A stretch of DNA of 25,908 bases, taken from assembly GCA_934149155.1 (NCBI GenBank), contig CAKPDZ010000016.1, positions 1 to 25,908 of the forward strand. Reading direction: 5' to 3'. The stretch is from an uncultured Clostridia bacterium. Lineage in GTDB: Bacteria; Bacillota; Clostridia; TANB77; CAG-508. The position numbers were made by a program, and so were the translations under genes. Position 1 is the first letter of the stretch. Every line of letters begins with the position of its first letter. A model generated the notes under the pieces. The model did no database searches, was not told the origin of the DNA, and worked only from the letters and a program-made list of their open reading frames with translations. Positions 15,913 through 22,929 of this stretch are shown here, one piece after another.

Positions 15913-17202
15913 ATGAAAGAGATTGAATTAAGAAATGTAAAAGGATGTGCAGACTATTCACCAAAGGAGCAATATATTAGAAACTATATATCAGACACAC
16001 TAAAAAAAGTATTTGAAAAATATGGATTTAAACCATTACAAACACCAATATTATGTTATTATGATTTATTAGCTCTAAAATATGATGAAGACAATGACAT
16101 ATTAAAAGAAGTATACAAAGTTACTGATCAAGGAAATAGAAATTTAGCATTAAGATATGATTTAACAGTACCATTTGCTAAATATATTGCAATGAATCCA
16201 AATACAAAATTACCATTTAAAAGATATGAAATCGGAGAAGTATTTAGAAATGGACCAGTAAAACTTGGAAGAGATAGAGAATTTATTCAATGTGATGTTG
16301 ATAGTGTAGGAATAGAAGGACAACTAACTGAAGCTGAATTTGTAGCATTATATGTAGAAGCATACAAAAATTTAAATATAGATATAGTTATAAAATATAA
16401 TAATAGAAAATTCTTGTCAGGAATAATCATAGAAGCAGGAATTGCAGAAGAACTTGTTACAGACACAATAACTATAATTGACAAATTTGAAAAAATGACT
16501 AGACAAGAGCTTGAAAAAGAATTTGCAAAAATAGGGTTAACTGATGAACAAATAGAAAAACTGTTTATGTATTTAAACATGGATGCAAATCAACTTATAA
16601 ATATAGAAAGTAAAAACGAAATTTTAACAGAAGGAATAAATGAATTAAATACATTAAAAGAATATATCGAGAAATTAGACTTGATTGATTATGTACAATT
16701 TTCACCTTCACTTGCAAGAGGACAAGAATATTATACAGGAACAGTTTTTGAAGTATATGTTAAAGATGGAAGTATTACTTCAAGCATAGGTGGTGGAGGA
16801 CGTTATGATAAAATGATAACAGACTTCATTGGGAATGGAACTAAATACCCTGCAGTTGGTGTAAGCTTTGGACTAAATGTTATTTATGAAATTCTAAAAG
16901 GTAGAGAAGAATTTGCAGAAAAAGCATTAACAGATATTTATATTATTCCAATGGGAACAGAAATCGAATGCTTAAAGATTGCTCAAACTTTAAGAAATGC
17001 AGGATATAAAACAGAAATTGAAATGAAAAATAGAAAAATGAGAAAAGCTTTAGATTATGCAAATGTAGAACATATTCCATATGTATTTATTTTAGGAGAA
17101 GACGAATTGAACAATAACTATATTACTGTAAAAAACATGATAGAAAAAACACAAACACAAATTTCCATTGACAATATTGTCGAAGAATTTGCTAATTTAT
17201 AA
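15913..17202 (+). CDS. hisS: Histidyl-tRNA synthetase (class II)
   Basis: This 429-aa enzyme charges tRNA-His in the cytosol. Class II core motifs are clear: motif 1 region VFEKYGFKPLQTPI, motif 2 KRYEIGEVFRNGPVKLGRDR with EFIQCDVDSVG, the histidine-binding segment SLARGQEYYTGTVFEVYV, and motif 3 GGGGRYDKM plus AVGVSFGLNVI. A C-terminal anticodon-binding domain follows (TDIYIIPMG to KNRKMRKALDYA). The EFIQCDVD motif 2 tail and ARGQEYY differ from the common bacterial QFGVE/RGLDYY forms and suggest the divergent HisRS type that some Firmicutes carry, sometimes as a second copy. It is preceded by GAGGAAGGAAG. Length is normal for the family. Confidence 0.92.
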   Translation: MKEIELRNVKGCADYSPKEQYIRNYISDTLKKVFEKYGFKPLQTPILCYYDLLALKYDEDNDILKEVYKVTDQGNRNLALRYDLTVPFAKYIAMNPNTKLPFKRYEIGEVFRNGPVKLGRDREFIQCDVDSVGIEGQLTEAEFVALYVEAYKNLNIDIVIKYNNRKFLSGIIIEAGIAEELVTDTITIIDKFEKMTRQELEKEFAKIGLTDEQIEKLFMYLNMDANQLINIESKNEILTEGINELNTLKEYIEKLDLIDYVQFSPSLARGQEYYTGTVFEVYVKDGSITSSIGGGGRYDKMITDFIGNGTKYPAVGVSFGLNVIYEILKGREEFAEKALTDIYIIPMGTEIECLKIAQTLRNAGYKTEIEMKNRKMRKALDYANVEHIPYVFILGEDELNNNYITVKNMIEKTQTQISIDNIVEEFANL

Positions 17203-17231
17203 AAAGTCAAAAAATATTTTTATAAAAACAG

Positions 17232-17260
17232 TAGACAAACAAAAAAAGATATATTATAAT
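17232..17260 (+). promoter_or_regulatory. Promoter of the hemolysin III-like gene
   Basis: TAGACA (17232-17237), a 17-bp spacer and TATAAT (17255-17260) fit a sigma-A-type promoter 58 bp before the start codon. The last three bases of the -10 begin the palindrome at 17258-17290. Confidence 0.6.
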
Positions 17261-17290
17261 AACATCTAGTATTAAATACTAGATGTTATT
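17258..17290. repeat. Perfect 33-nt palindrome at a promoter start
   Basis: AATAACATCTAGTATT (17258-17273), one centre A, and AATACTAGATGTTATT (17275-17290) form a perfect 16-bp inverted repeat. It sits directly on the end of the -10 and the expected transcription start. It could be an operator, a stable 5' mRNA hairpin, or a shared element that also ends upstream hisS transcription. Confidence 0.6.
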
Positions 17291-17317
17291 GTTTTGAAAA
17301 CTGAAAGGAGATTTTAT

Positions 17318-17992
17318 ATGAAAAGGACTAAATTAGCAGATAGAATATTACCTACATATACAAAAGGAGAAGAAATTTTTAATATGGTATCACATATTAT
17401 TGGAGGTGTTGCTGGAATTGCAACAATAGTATTATGCAGTGTATTTGGAGCAATTAGACATAATGCATATGGAATAGTAAGTGGAGTTATTTTTGGAGTA
17501 TCAATGTTATTTTTATATACAATGTCAAGTATATATCATGGACTAAGTCCAAAATTAAAATCAAAAAAGGTTTTACAAGTTTTAGATCATTGTGCAATAT
17601 TTGTATTAATTGCAGGTTCATATACACCATTTGCCTTATGTACTTTAAGAGAATATAGTACAGCATTGGGATGGACTATATTTGGAGTTATATGGGCATT
17701 TGCAATTTTAGGAATAACATTAAATGCAATTGATTTAAAAAAATACAAAATATTTTCTATGATATGTTATTTAGTTATGGGATGGTGCATAATAATTAAA
17801 GCTAATCTATTACCATCATTATTAGGCATTCCAGGTTTTATTTTATTATTATCAGGTGGAATAGTATATACTATTGGTGCTGTTTTATATGGAGTTGGTA
17901 AAAAGCACAAATATATGCACTCTATATTTCACTTATGTGTATGTTTAGGGAATATTTTGCATGTTTTATGTGTATTGTTATATGTAATATAA
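17318..17992 (+). CDS. Hemolysin III family membrane protein (PAQR/YqfA-like)
   Basis: This 224-aa integral membrane protein has about seven helices. The family signature is visible: EEIFNMVSHIIGG near the N-terminus, SSIYHGLS in the third helix region, VLDHCAIFVLIAGSYTPF in the middle, and HSIFHLCVCLGNILHVLCV at the C-terminus. These provide the Ser/His/Asp metal-site residues of the PAQR/CREST superfamily. The cellular role of bacterial members is not settled; the hemolysin name is historical. I chose ATG 17318 with AAGGAG 9 bp upstream, rather than an in-frame TTG at 17294. It is monocistronic, with its own promoter and terminator. Confidence 0.88.
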   Translation: MKRTKLADRILPTYTKGEEIFNMVSHIIGGVAGIATIVLCSVFGAIRHNAYGIVSGVIFGVSMLFLYTMSSIYHGLSPKLKSKKVLQVLDHCAIFVLIAGSYTPFALCTLREYSTALGWTIFGVIWAFAILGITLNAIDLKKYKIFSMICYLVMGWCIIIKANLLPSLLGIPGFILLLSGGIVYTIGAVLYGVGKKHKYMHSIFHLCVCLGNILHVLCVLLYVI

Positions 17993-18019
17993 AAATCCTC
18001 ATTTTGAGGATTTTTTTTT
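17992..18019 (+). terminator. Terminator of the hemolysin III-like gene
   Basis: AAAATCCTC (17992-18000) and GAGGATTTT (18006-18014) pair around ATTTT, followed by more T residues. This is a strong intrinsic terminator. Confidence 0.88.
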
Positions 18020-18151
18020 ACAGAAACTCTATTTGGATGTTACAAGAATATTACAAAAATTACAAATATATTACATTTTCGAGCAAAACCTATACAAAAA
18101 TTTTAAAATATGTTTTAATAATAGTGAAAGATGTTTGGAAAGGAAAATAGA

Positions 18152-18733
18152 ATGCAAAAAACAAAGAAGATATTAAGCATTTTAATATTAATAATATTAA
18201 TTCCAATACTATTAATAAGCTTAATAATATTAATAAATTCATATATTAATCCAACTCAAATACCATCTTTTTTTGGTTGGAAGCCATTTATAGTTTTATC
18301 AGGTTCTATGGAAACACAAATTTCTGCAGGGGATATAGTAGTAGTGAAACAAGTTGATACTAATACATTAAAAAAAGGTGATGTAATAGCATTTAAAGAT
18401 GGTGATATAGTCGTAACTCATAGAATTGACAATATTATAGAAGAAGAAGGAATGACTAAATATATAACTAAAGGTGACAATAACAATAATCAAGATAGCG
18501 GATATGTATTGTCACAACAAATAGAAGGTAAGTATGAATTTAAAATAGCAAGATTAGGAAATCTAGCGATGTTTATACAAACTCCTCTTGGAATGATTGT
18601 ATGTTTATCAATACCAATATTAATATTATTGATATTTCAAATAACGGATTTAAAAAAAGATAAAGACTTAATTGCAATGGAAGAAGAAATAGAAGAATTA
18701 AAAAGACAAAATGAAAAACTAATGAAAAAATAG
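18152..18733 (+). CDS. sipW: SipW-type signal peptidase I (second copy)
   Basis: This 193-aa ER-type signal peptidase has a long N-terminal anchor (residues 7-29) and a C-terminal anchor (about 150-168). The nucleophile is Ser52 in VLSGSME and the base is His90 in VVTHRID; KGDNNNNQD holds the conserved Asp segment. A charged helical tail (EEEIEELKRQNEKLMKK) may form a short coiled coil. I prefer ATG 18152 (MQKTKK), preceded by GGAAAGG, to the in-frame ATG at 18131, which lacks a good ribosome binding site. It is only distantly similar to the copy at 6111, so the two are not a recent duplication. It heads a second SipW/TasA-like cluster. Confidence 0.92.
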   Translation: MQKTKKILSILILIILIPILLISLIILINSYINPTQIPSFFGWKPFIVLSGSMETQISAGDIVVVKQVDTNTLKKGDVIAFKDGDIVVTHRIDNIIEEEGMTKYITKGDNNNNQDSGYVLSQQIEGKYEFKIARLGNLAMFIQTPLGMIVCLSIPILILLIFQITDLKKDKDLIAMEEEIEELKRQNEKLMKK

Positions 18734-18748
18734 TTAATTACATTTTTT

Positions 18749-18777
18749 ATTATAATAAGAATTATTCTTATTATAAT
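18749..18777. repeat. Perfect 29-nt palindrome between sipW and the TasA-like gene
   Basis: ATTATAATAAGAAT (18749-18762), a centre T, and ATTCTTATTATAAT (18764-18777) form a perfect 14-bp hairpin followed by TTTTCT. It could be a partial terminator or an mRNA-stabilising hairpin that lets the fibre subunit be made in excess over its peptidase. Confidence 0.6.
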
Positions 18778-18814
18778 TTTCTATAAATGTCGTAAAGAAA
18801 GGGGGGGATAATTG

Positions 18815-19438
18815 ATGAAGAAAAACGATAATAAATTAGCAAAATTTACAGCTATAGTATTATTAATTACTTTAGTGGCATTAATGTTAGTAGCTGGAAC
18901 TTATGCAAGATATACAACAACAGCAAGTGGTACAGATAAAGCAAGAGTTGCACATTGGAAAATTAATGCAACAAATAATGTTAGCAATTTATTTGCTGAT
19001 AGTTATAGTAATGTAGCTGCTGGAAATTCAGATTTAAGTATAATAGCACCAGGAACAAGTGGATCTTTTGATTTCAACATAGGTGGGTCTGTAGAAACAG
19101 CATATACATTAAAAGTTACTACAACTGGTTCAAAAGATGAGGTAAATGGAGCTGTTAGTGGTTATAATCCAATTAAATATTCATTTAAAAAGAGTGGAGA
19201 CACACAAACTTCTGAAAATTTAACTTTTGCCCAATTGCTAGAAAAAATAGAAGAAATCGGAGATGGACAAACAGTTAAACAACCAGAAACTTTGGAAGAT
19301 TCTACATACACTATAGGATGGAAATGGGCATTTGATGGAGATGATGCTAAAGATACAGAATTAGGTAACTTAGTTACTTCTGGTGAAAAAACAGTTTCAC
19401 TATCAGTTAACATTGTAGCTACTCAAGTAGGTCAATAA
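18815..19438 (+). CDS. TasA/CalY (camelysin)-like fibre subunit, cluster 2
   Basis: This 207-aa exported protein has the clearest SipW-type signal in the window: a hydrophobic core (residues 10-28) ending LMLVAGTYARYTTTASG, then TDKARVAHWKI. The mature part is a beta-rich domain with IIAPGTSGSFDFNIGG, a GYNPIKYSF segment, TYTIGWKWAFDGDDAKDTEL and a final VSLSVNIVATQVGQ. This is the TasA/CalY architecture of extracellular fibre or biofilm-matrix subunits. ATG 18815 follows a GGGGGG-type ribosome binding site with about 8 bp spacing; a TTG directly before it is an alternative by one codon. It is the likely substrate of the SipW at 18152. A terminator follows. Confidence 0.9.
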   Translation: MKKNDNKLAKFTAIVLLITLVALMLVAGTYARYTTTASGTDKARVAHWKINATNNVSNLFADSYSNVAAGNSDLSIIAPGTSGSFDFNIGGSVETAYTLKVTTTGSKDEVNGAVSGYNPIKYSFKKSGDTQTSENLTFAQLLEKIEEIGDGQTVKQPETLEDSTYTIGWKWAFDGDDAKDTELGNLVTSGEKTVSLSVNIVATQVGQ

Positions 19439-19442
19439 AAGC

Positions 19443-19479
19443 AAAAAGCTCTATTAATAATATTTTAGTAGAGCTTTTT
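19443..19479 (+). terminator. Terminator of the TasA-like gene
   Basis: AAAAAGCTCTA (19443-19453) pairs perfectly with TAGAGCTTTTT (19469-19479) around a 15-nt loop. The T-run closes the stem, which is typical of an intrinsic terminator. Confidence 0.88.
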
Positions 19480-19540
19480 AATAATATACTGACAAAAGTC
19501 AAAAGGTTTTTGTGAGTATATTAATTAAAAGGAGAGAAAG

Positions 19541-20110
19541 ATGAAAAAAGAAAAGGTAATAATTTTAATACTGATTATATTAATAATATTATTAATATTT
19601 TGGGTAGGATATAGAATAGGAAAAATAGGGTATAAAGAAACTATAGTTTCACAAGATGATAATATGAAATATAATGCAATAACATTATTAGAGAATGATA
19701 TGAAAGCTGTAAAAAACAATCAATTAAACATATTTAATAATACGGAGTTTAATAATGAAAAAATAATAGCACCACATTCAAAAGGAACATATAATTTTTT
19801 AATACAAAACAATACAAACAGTGACGTTATATATAATATAAAATTTAATAATGAAATGCAAAATTTCGTTAATATGAAATATAAATTAAAATTAGATAAT
19901 ATTTATGTAAAAGGAAACAAGAGCGAATATATAACACTTGATCAAATGAATTTGGATGATATTGTCGTATTAAAAAATTCTACAAATATTTATACACTGG
20001 AATGGTATTGGGATGATAACGATGAGCTTGATACACATGTAGGAAGCCAAGAAGAAGATAATTATTACACAATAAATTTAGATATAGAATCAGCTGCGTA
20101 TAGAAAATAA
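19541..20110 (+). CDS. Membrane-anchored TasA/CalY-related protein, cluster 2
   Basis: This 189-aa protein has one N-terminal transmembrane segment (about residues 6-24) ending FWVGYRIGKIGYKE. It lacks the usual G-T-Y-A-R-Y cleavage motif, so it may stay anchored. The external domain has KIIAPHSKGTYNFLIQN and NTNSDVIYNIKFN, matching the IAPGTSGSFDF-type turn of TasA-like proteins, and ends with YTLEWYWDDNDELDTHVGS, like the GWKWAFDGDDAKDTELGN segment of the preceding gene. It is therefore a relative of the fibre subunit, perhaps an anchor or minor component. It lies behind a terminator and has GGAGAG upstream, so it may have its own promoter or depend on read-through. Confidence 0.75.
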   Translation: MKKEKVIILILIILIILLIFWVGYRIGKIGYKETIVSQDDNMKYNAITLLENDMKAVKNNQLNIFNNTEFNNEKIIAPHSKGTYNFLIQNNTNSDVIYNIKFNNEMQNFVNMKYKLKLDNIYVKGNKSEYITLDQMNLDDIVVLKNSTNIYTLEWYWDDNDELDTHVGSQEEDNYYTINLDIESAAYRK

Positions 20111-20141
20111 AAAAGCTCTAAAAATCATATTTAGAGCTTTT
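20111..20141. terminator. Bidirectional terminator
   Basis: AAAAGCTCTAAA (20111-20122) pairs perfectly with TTTAGAGCTTTT (20130-20141). It lies between convergent genes and covers the stop codon of the minus-strand gene, so it can serve both. Confidence 0.85.
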
Positions 20142-20942
20142 TCTCTTTGAAATTACTGGTGGAATTTCAAAGATTATATTAAAGCATTCAAATTTTTCTG
20201 TTTCATTACTTTCAAGATAGTCAAGATAAATATCTAATTCATCTAAATCTCTGCATGCAGTTATAATAGCAGGATGTAAATTATAATTAAACAAAAGTTC
20301 TGTTCCCAAATCAAATGCAAATTTTATGGATTTTTTCTCTTTTGTATGAGCTAATTTAAAAGCTTCTCTAAATCTTGCAACAAAAGGAGTTTTAAACAAA
20401 TCTATTGGCAATGTGTAATTTTCTTGAATTATTTCTTCATATGTTTTATTATCATTTTGTTTAAGTTTGTCTAAGTCTGTTTTTGTATATGGTAAAATAA
20501 CTTGTCCAGATGTTTCTGATATTATTAAAGTATTTTCTTTTAAATCTAAATTATCTATAGTTAATTCATCCTTGGTACTAGAAGTTGTATCAGTGGTATC
20601 TGAAAATTTAAACATTGTAAATTTCAATAATGATTGTAAAAAAGTTTCAATAGTTATTATATTAGTATTAATCATGTTTATAGTTTTAAAATAATTAATA
20701 TTATCATTATTGTTGGTTTCAATTTCTTTCTTTTTATCTTGTAATAATGCTATATTTTTATTACAAAGTGATAAAGAGTCTTTTAAGCCCTCTAATATTT
20801 TTATTACATCATCAGAATATTTTAAATCAATATCATTAGAAGAACTAACAATTTTTTCAATGTTTCCTAGTAATATTGTTATTAAATTTTGTTGTATTAT
20901 AATCATTGAATCAATTTGCTCACACATATTTGAATTTTTCAT
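20118..20942 (-). CDS. 274-aa protein of unknown function
   Basis: ATG 20942 (MKNSNMCEQIDSM) follows GAGGTGA and a good minus-strand promoter. An upstream in-frame extension to 21089 would cross the spoVFB control region and is rejected. The protein is soluble with no signal peptide. The N-terminal half (residues about 10-130) is helical and Lys/Asp/Asn-rich. The C-terminal half has TPFVARFREAFKLAHTKE, then a KKSIKFAFDLGTELLF segment and HPAIITACRDLDELDIYLD. I do not recognise the family. Its divergent promoter abuts the sigma-K-like promoter of spoVFB, so it might be expressed in sporulation, but its own promoter is sigma-A-like. Confidence 0.65.
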   Translation of the reverse strand: MKNSNMCEQIDSMIIIQQNLITILLGNIEKIVSSSNDIDLKYSDDVIKILEGLKDSLSLCNKNIALLQDKKKEIETNNNDNINYFKTINMINTNIITIETFLQSLLKFTMFKFSDTTDTTSSTKDELTIDNLDLKENTLIISETSGQVILPYTKTDLDKLKQNDNKTYEEIIQENYTLPIDLFKTPFVARFREAFKLAHTKEKKSIKFAFDLGTELLFNYNLHPAIITACRDLDELDIYLDYLESNETEKFECFNIIFEIPPVISKRKSSKYDF

Positions 20943-20960
20943 TTGTTTCACCTCACAAAT

Positions 20961-20989
20961 ATTATATATTAAGTTGTGATTTTTTACAA
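20961..20989 (-). promoter_or_regulatory. Promoter of the 274-aa protein gene
   Basis: On the minus strand TTGTAA (20989-20984), a 17-bp spacer and TATAAT (20966-20961) precede GAGGTGA and the ATG at 20942. Confidence 0.55.
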
Positions 20990-21011
20990 TAAATTTAAAT
21001 AGATATTTTCG

Positions 21012-21038
21012 ACAAAAATTTATAAAATTCATATTATA
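21012..21038 (+). promoter_or_regulatory. Sigma-K-like promoter of spoVFB
   Basis: AC (21012-21013), a 16-bp spacer and CATATTATA (21030-21038) match the sigma-K pattern (AC, 16-17 bp, CATAnnnTA). Dipicolinate synthesis is a late mother-cell event under sigma-K in Bacillus subtilis, which supports the reading. Confidence 0.6.
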
Positions 21039-21072
21039 TATAAAAGAGAACATAGAAAGGAGGATTTTTAAT

Positions 21073-21651
21073 GTGAAGTTAGAAGACAAACGAATCGGAT
21101 TTGTTATGACAGGCTCATTTTGTACGTTTAGAAAAACAATAGATGAGCTTAAAAAGATTGTTAAATTAGGAGCTAAAGTAGTTCCGATAATGTCAGAAAA
21201 CAGTTATACTATGGATACTAAATTTGGCAAAGCAGAAGATTTTATAAAAGAAATTGAAGAAATTACTAGAAATAAAATATTGCATACTATTCAAGAAGTT
21301 GAGCCAATTGGTCCTAAAGATATGTTAGATATATTAGTGGTAGCTCCAGCAACAGGAAATACCATAGCAAAACTTGCAAATGATATAATTGATGGTCCTG
21401 CAACAATGGCTGTAAAAAGTCACTTGAGAAGAGAAAAACCAGTTGTTATCGCTATTTCAACTAATAACGGACTGTCAGGAGCAGGAGAGAACATAGGAAA
21501 ACTATTTAATAAGAAATATTATTATTTTGTTCCATTTAGACAAGATAATCCAATAACTAAACCTCGTTCAATTGTTTTTGATTCATCATATTTAATAAAA
21601 ACAATTGAAACTGCACTAGATGGTGAACAAATTCAACCAATGTTATTGTGA
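21073..21651 (+). CDS. spoVFB: Dipicolinate synthase subunit B
   Basis: This 192-aa flavoprotein-fold protein works with subunit A (SpoVFA/DpaA) to convert the lysine-pathway intermediate dihydrodipicolinate or its precursor to dipicolinic acid in the mother cell; the spore core then takes it up. Signatures include KRIGFVMTGSFCTFRKTID, an ILVVAPATGNTIAKLAND segment, GPATMAVKSHLRREKP and the end region RQDNPITKPRSIVFD. The start is GTG 21073: it follows AAGGAGG at good spacing, while the overlapping ATG at 21071 hits TGA at once. Subunit A is normally adjacent upstream in Bacillus and some Clostridia, but here the neighbour is a divergent unknown gene, so this is an orphan B subunit. Confidence 0.93.
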   Translation: MKLEDKRIGFVMTGSFCTFRKTIDELKKIVKLGAKVVPIMSENSYTMDTKFGKAEDFIKEIEEITRNKILHTIQEVEPIGPKDMLDILVVAPATGNTIAKLANDIIDGPATMAVKSHLRREKPVVIAISTNNGLSGAGENIGKLFNKKYYYFVPFRQDNPITKPRSIVFDSSYLIKTIETALDGEQIQPMLL

Positions 21652-21658
21652 ATATAAA

Positions 21659-21694
21659 AATTCACCTTCTGACATAATGTTCAGAAGGTGAATT
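21659..21694. terminator. Hairpin after spoVFB
   Basis: AATTCACCTTCTGA (21659-21672) pairs perfectly with TCAGAAGGTGAATT (21681-21694). Only a loose T-rich stretch follows, but the 14-bp stem between convergent genes is a likely terminator. Confidence 0.7.
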
Positions 21695-21763
21695 ATCTTA
21701 TTTTGTATTTTTGCCTATTTGAAAAAAATTTTTATCAATCATGTTTCATATTATGTCCTTTCA

Positions 21764-22759
21764 TTATAAATTCTTTGGATCTGATAGAGGATTTGCTTCT
21801 ACCGCATTACGAACTTGTTCATTACTAACATGTGTATAAATTTCTGTTGTAGATATACTTTGATGTCCTAAAAGTTCTTGAAGAGCACGTATATCAACAT
21901 TTCCATATTGATACATAAGTGTTGCTGCAGTATGTCTTAATTTATGTACTGATAAGTTCTTAGTATCTAATCCTGCTTGTTTCAATTGTTTATTTATTAT
22001 AGTTTGAACAGTCCTATTGCTAATTCTTTGCTTTTGCTCACTTAAAAATAAAGCTTTATCTGAATTTTTAGAATCATGTTTAATCATATTTGAGGCAGGA
22101 CGGGAAGAGAGGTAATCATTAATTGCAATCATGCAGGATTTATTAAGATAAACTGTACGTTCTTTATTACCTTTTCCTATTACAGTCATTTTACATTCTT
22201 CAAAATTTATATCATTAATATTAATTCCAACAAGTTCAGAAAGTCTCATACCACAATTTAAAAGTAAGGTAGTGATAGCATAATCTCTTTTATAATTTCT
22301 ATTGTCTTCATTTATAGCTACATTTAATAATTTTTTACTATCATCTAAAGATAAATATTTAGGCATTCTTTTTTCAAGCTTTGGTGTTTCTAAATTCTGA
22401 GCAGGATTAATTTTCAAAATATTTGCTTTTTGAGATAGGTATTTAAAAAATATTCTTATTGTTGAGATTTTTCTTGCTCTTGTTGTTGCTTTACTACGAT
22501 TATCAATTGCTAAATGTGATACATAAGCATGTATGTCATCAAGCGTTATTTTCTTTAAATCTTGTTCGCTAAATGATGATATGTCAATTTCATTGTAAAT
22601 TGTCTTATCTGTCAATTTAAAGCGAATCATAATGAATTTTAAAAAGTTTGATAAGTCATAATTATATTCTTTTACTGAATTTGATGATTTATTTAATATT
22701 GTTATAGAATAATCTAAAAATGCATTTAGATATTCTGGATTTTTTTCTCTTGGTATCAT
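21764..22759 (-). CDS. XerC/XerD-like tyrosine recombinase
   Basis: This 331-aa tyrosine recombinase has an N-terminal SAM-like DNA-binding domain (about residues 8-120) and a catalytic domain (about 130-320). The full catalytic set is visible: Arg172 (CGMRLSEL), Lys196 (IGKGNKERTV), His272 and Arg275 (VHKLRHTAA), His299 (LLGHQS) and the nucleophile Tyr308 (TEIYTHV). Size and motifs fit Xer-type enzymes that resolve chromosome dimers, as well as related stand-alone integrases. No attachment site or element boundary is seen around it, which favours a housekeeping Xer role. It starts at ATG 22759 after a weak GGAGTGAG-type site and is divergent from the Clp-M41 fusion. Confidence 0.9.
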   Translation of the reverse strand: MIPREKNPEYLNAFLDYSITILNKSSNSVKEYNYDLSNFLKFIMIRFKLTDKTIYNEIDISSFSEQDLKKITLDDIHAYVSHLAIDNRSKATTRARKISTIRIFFKYLSQKANILKINPAQNLETPKLEKRMPKYLSLDDSKKLLNVAINEDNRNYKRDYAITTLLLNCGMRLSELVGININDINFEECKMTVIGKGNKERTVYLNKSCMIAINDYLSSRPASNMIKHDSKNSDKALFLSEQKQRISNRTVQTIINKQLKQAGLDTKNLSVHKLRHTAATLMYQYGNVDIRALQELLGHQSISTTEIYTHVSNEQVRNAVEANPLSDPKNL

Positions 22760-22857
22760 TTATTTCTCACTCCATTTTTTAGTATAAAAGTATAATATCA
22801 CTTTTAAATATAAAAAGAAAGAGTTTGCACAAAATTATTTTAAAGTGTTGCAAAACA

Positions 22858-22886
22858 TTGACAAATTATGTGGATGGTTGTAAAAT
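22858..22886 (+). promoter_or_regulatory. Promoter of the Clp-M41 fusion gene
   Basis: TTGACA (22858-22863), a 17-bp spacer and TAAAAT (22881-22886) form a near-consensus sigma-A promoter. It lies downstream of the longer in-frame ATG at 22825, which is one reason to prefer the start at 22930. Confidence 0.7.
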
Positions 22887-22929
22887 GTTTATGTTACTTG
22901 TAAATACAACATTTTATGGAGGTACAATT

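Noticed and set aside
17935..18150. 71-aa ORF between the hemolysin III-like gene and the second sipW
   Set aside because: It overlaps the hemolysin III-like coding end and its terminator and has no recognisable protein character.
20943..21089. 49-residue N-terminal extension of the minus-strand 274-aa protein
   Set aside because: It would cross the promoter and start codon of spoVFB; the ATG at 20942 has GAGGTGA and a promoter.
22825..22929. In-frame N-terminal extension of the Clp-M41 fusion from ATG 22825
   Set aside because: It starts upstream of the near-consensus promoter at 22858-22886 and has no good ribosome binding site, while ATG 22930 has GGAGG.
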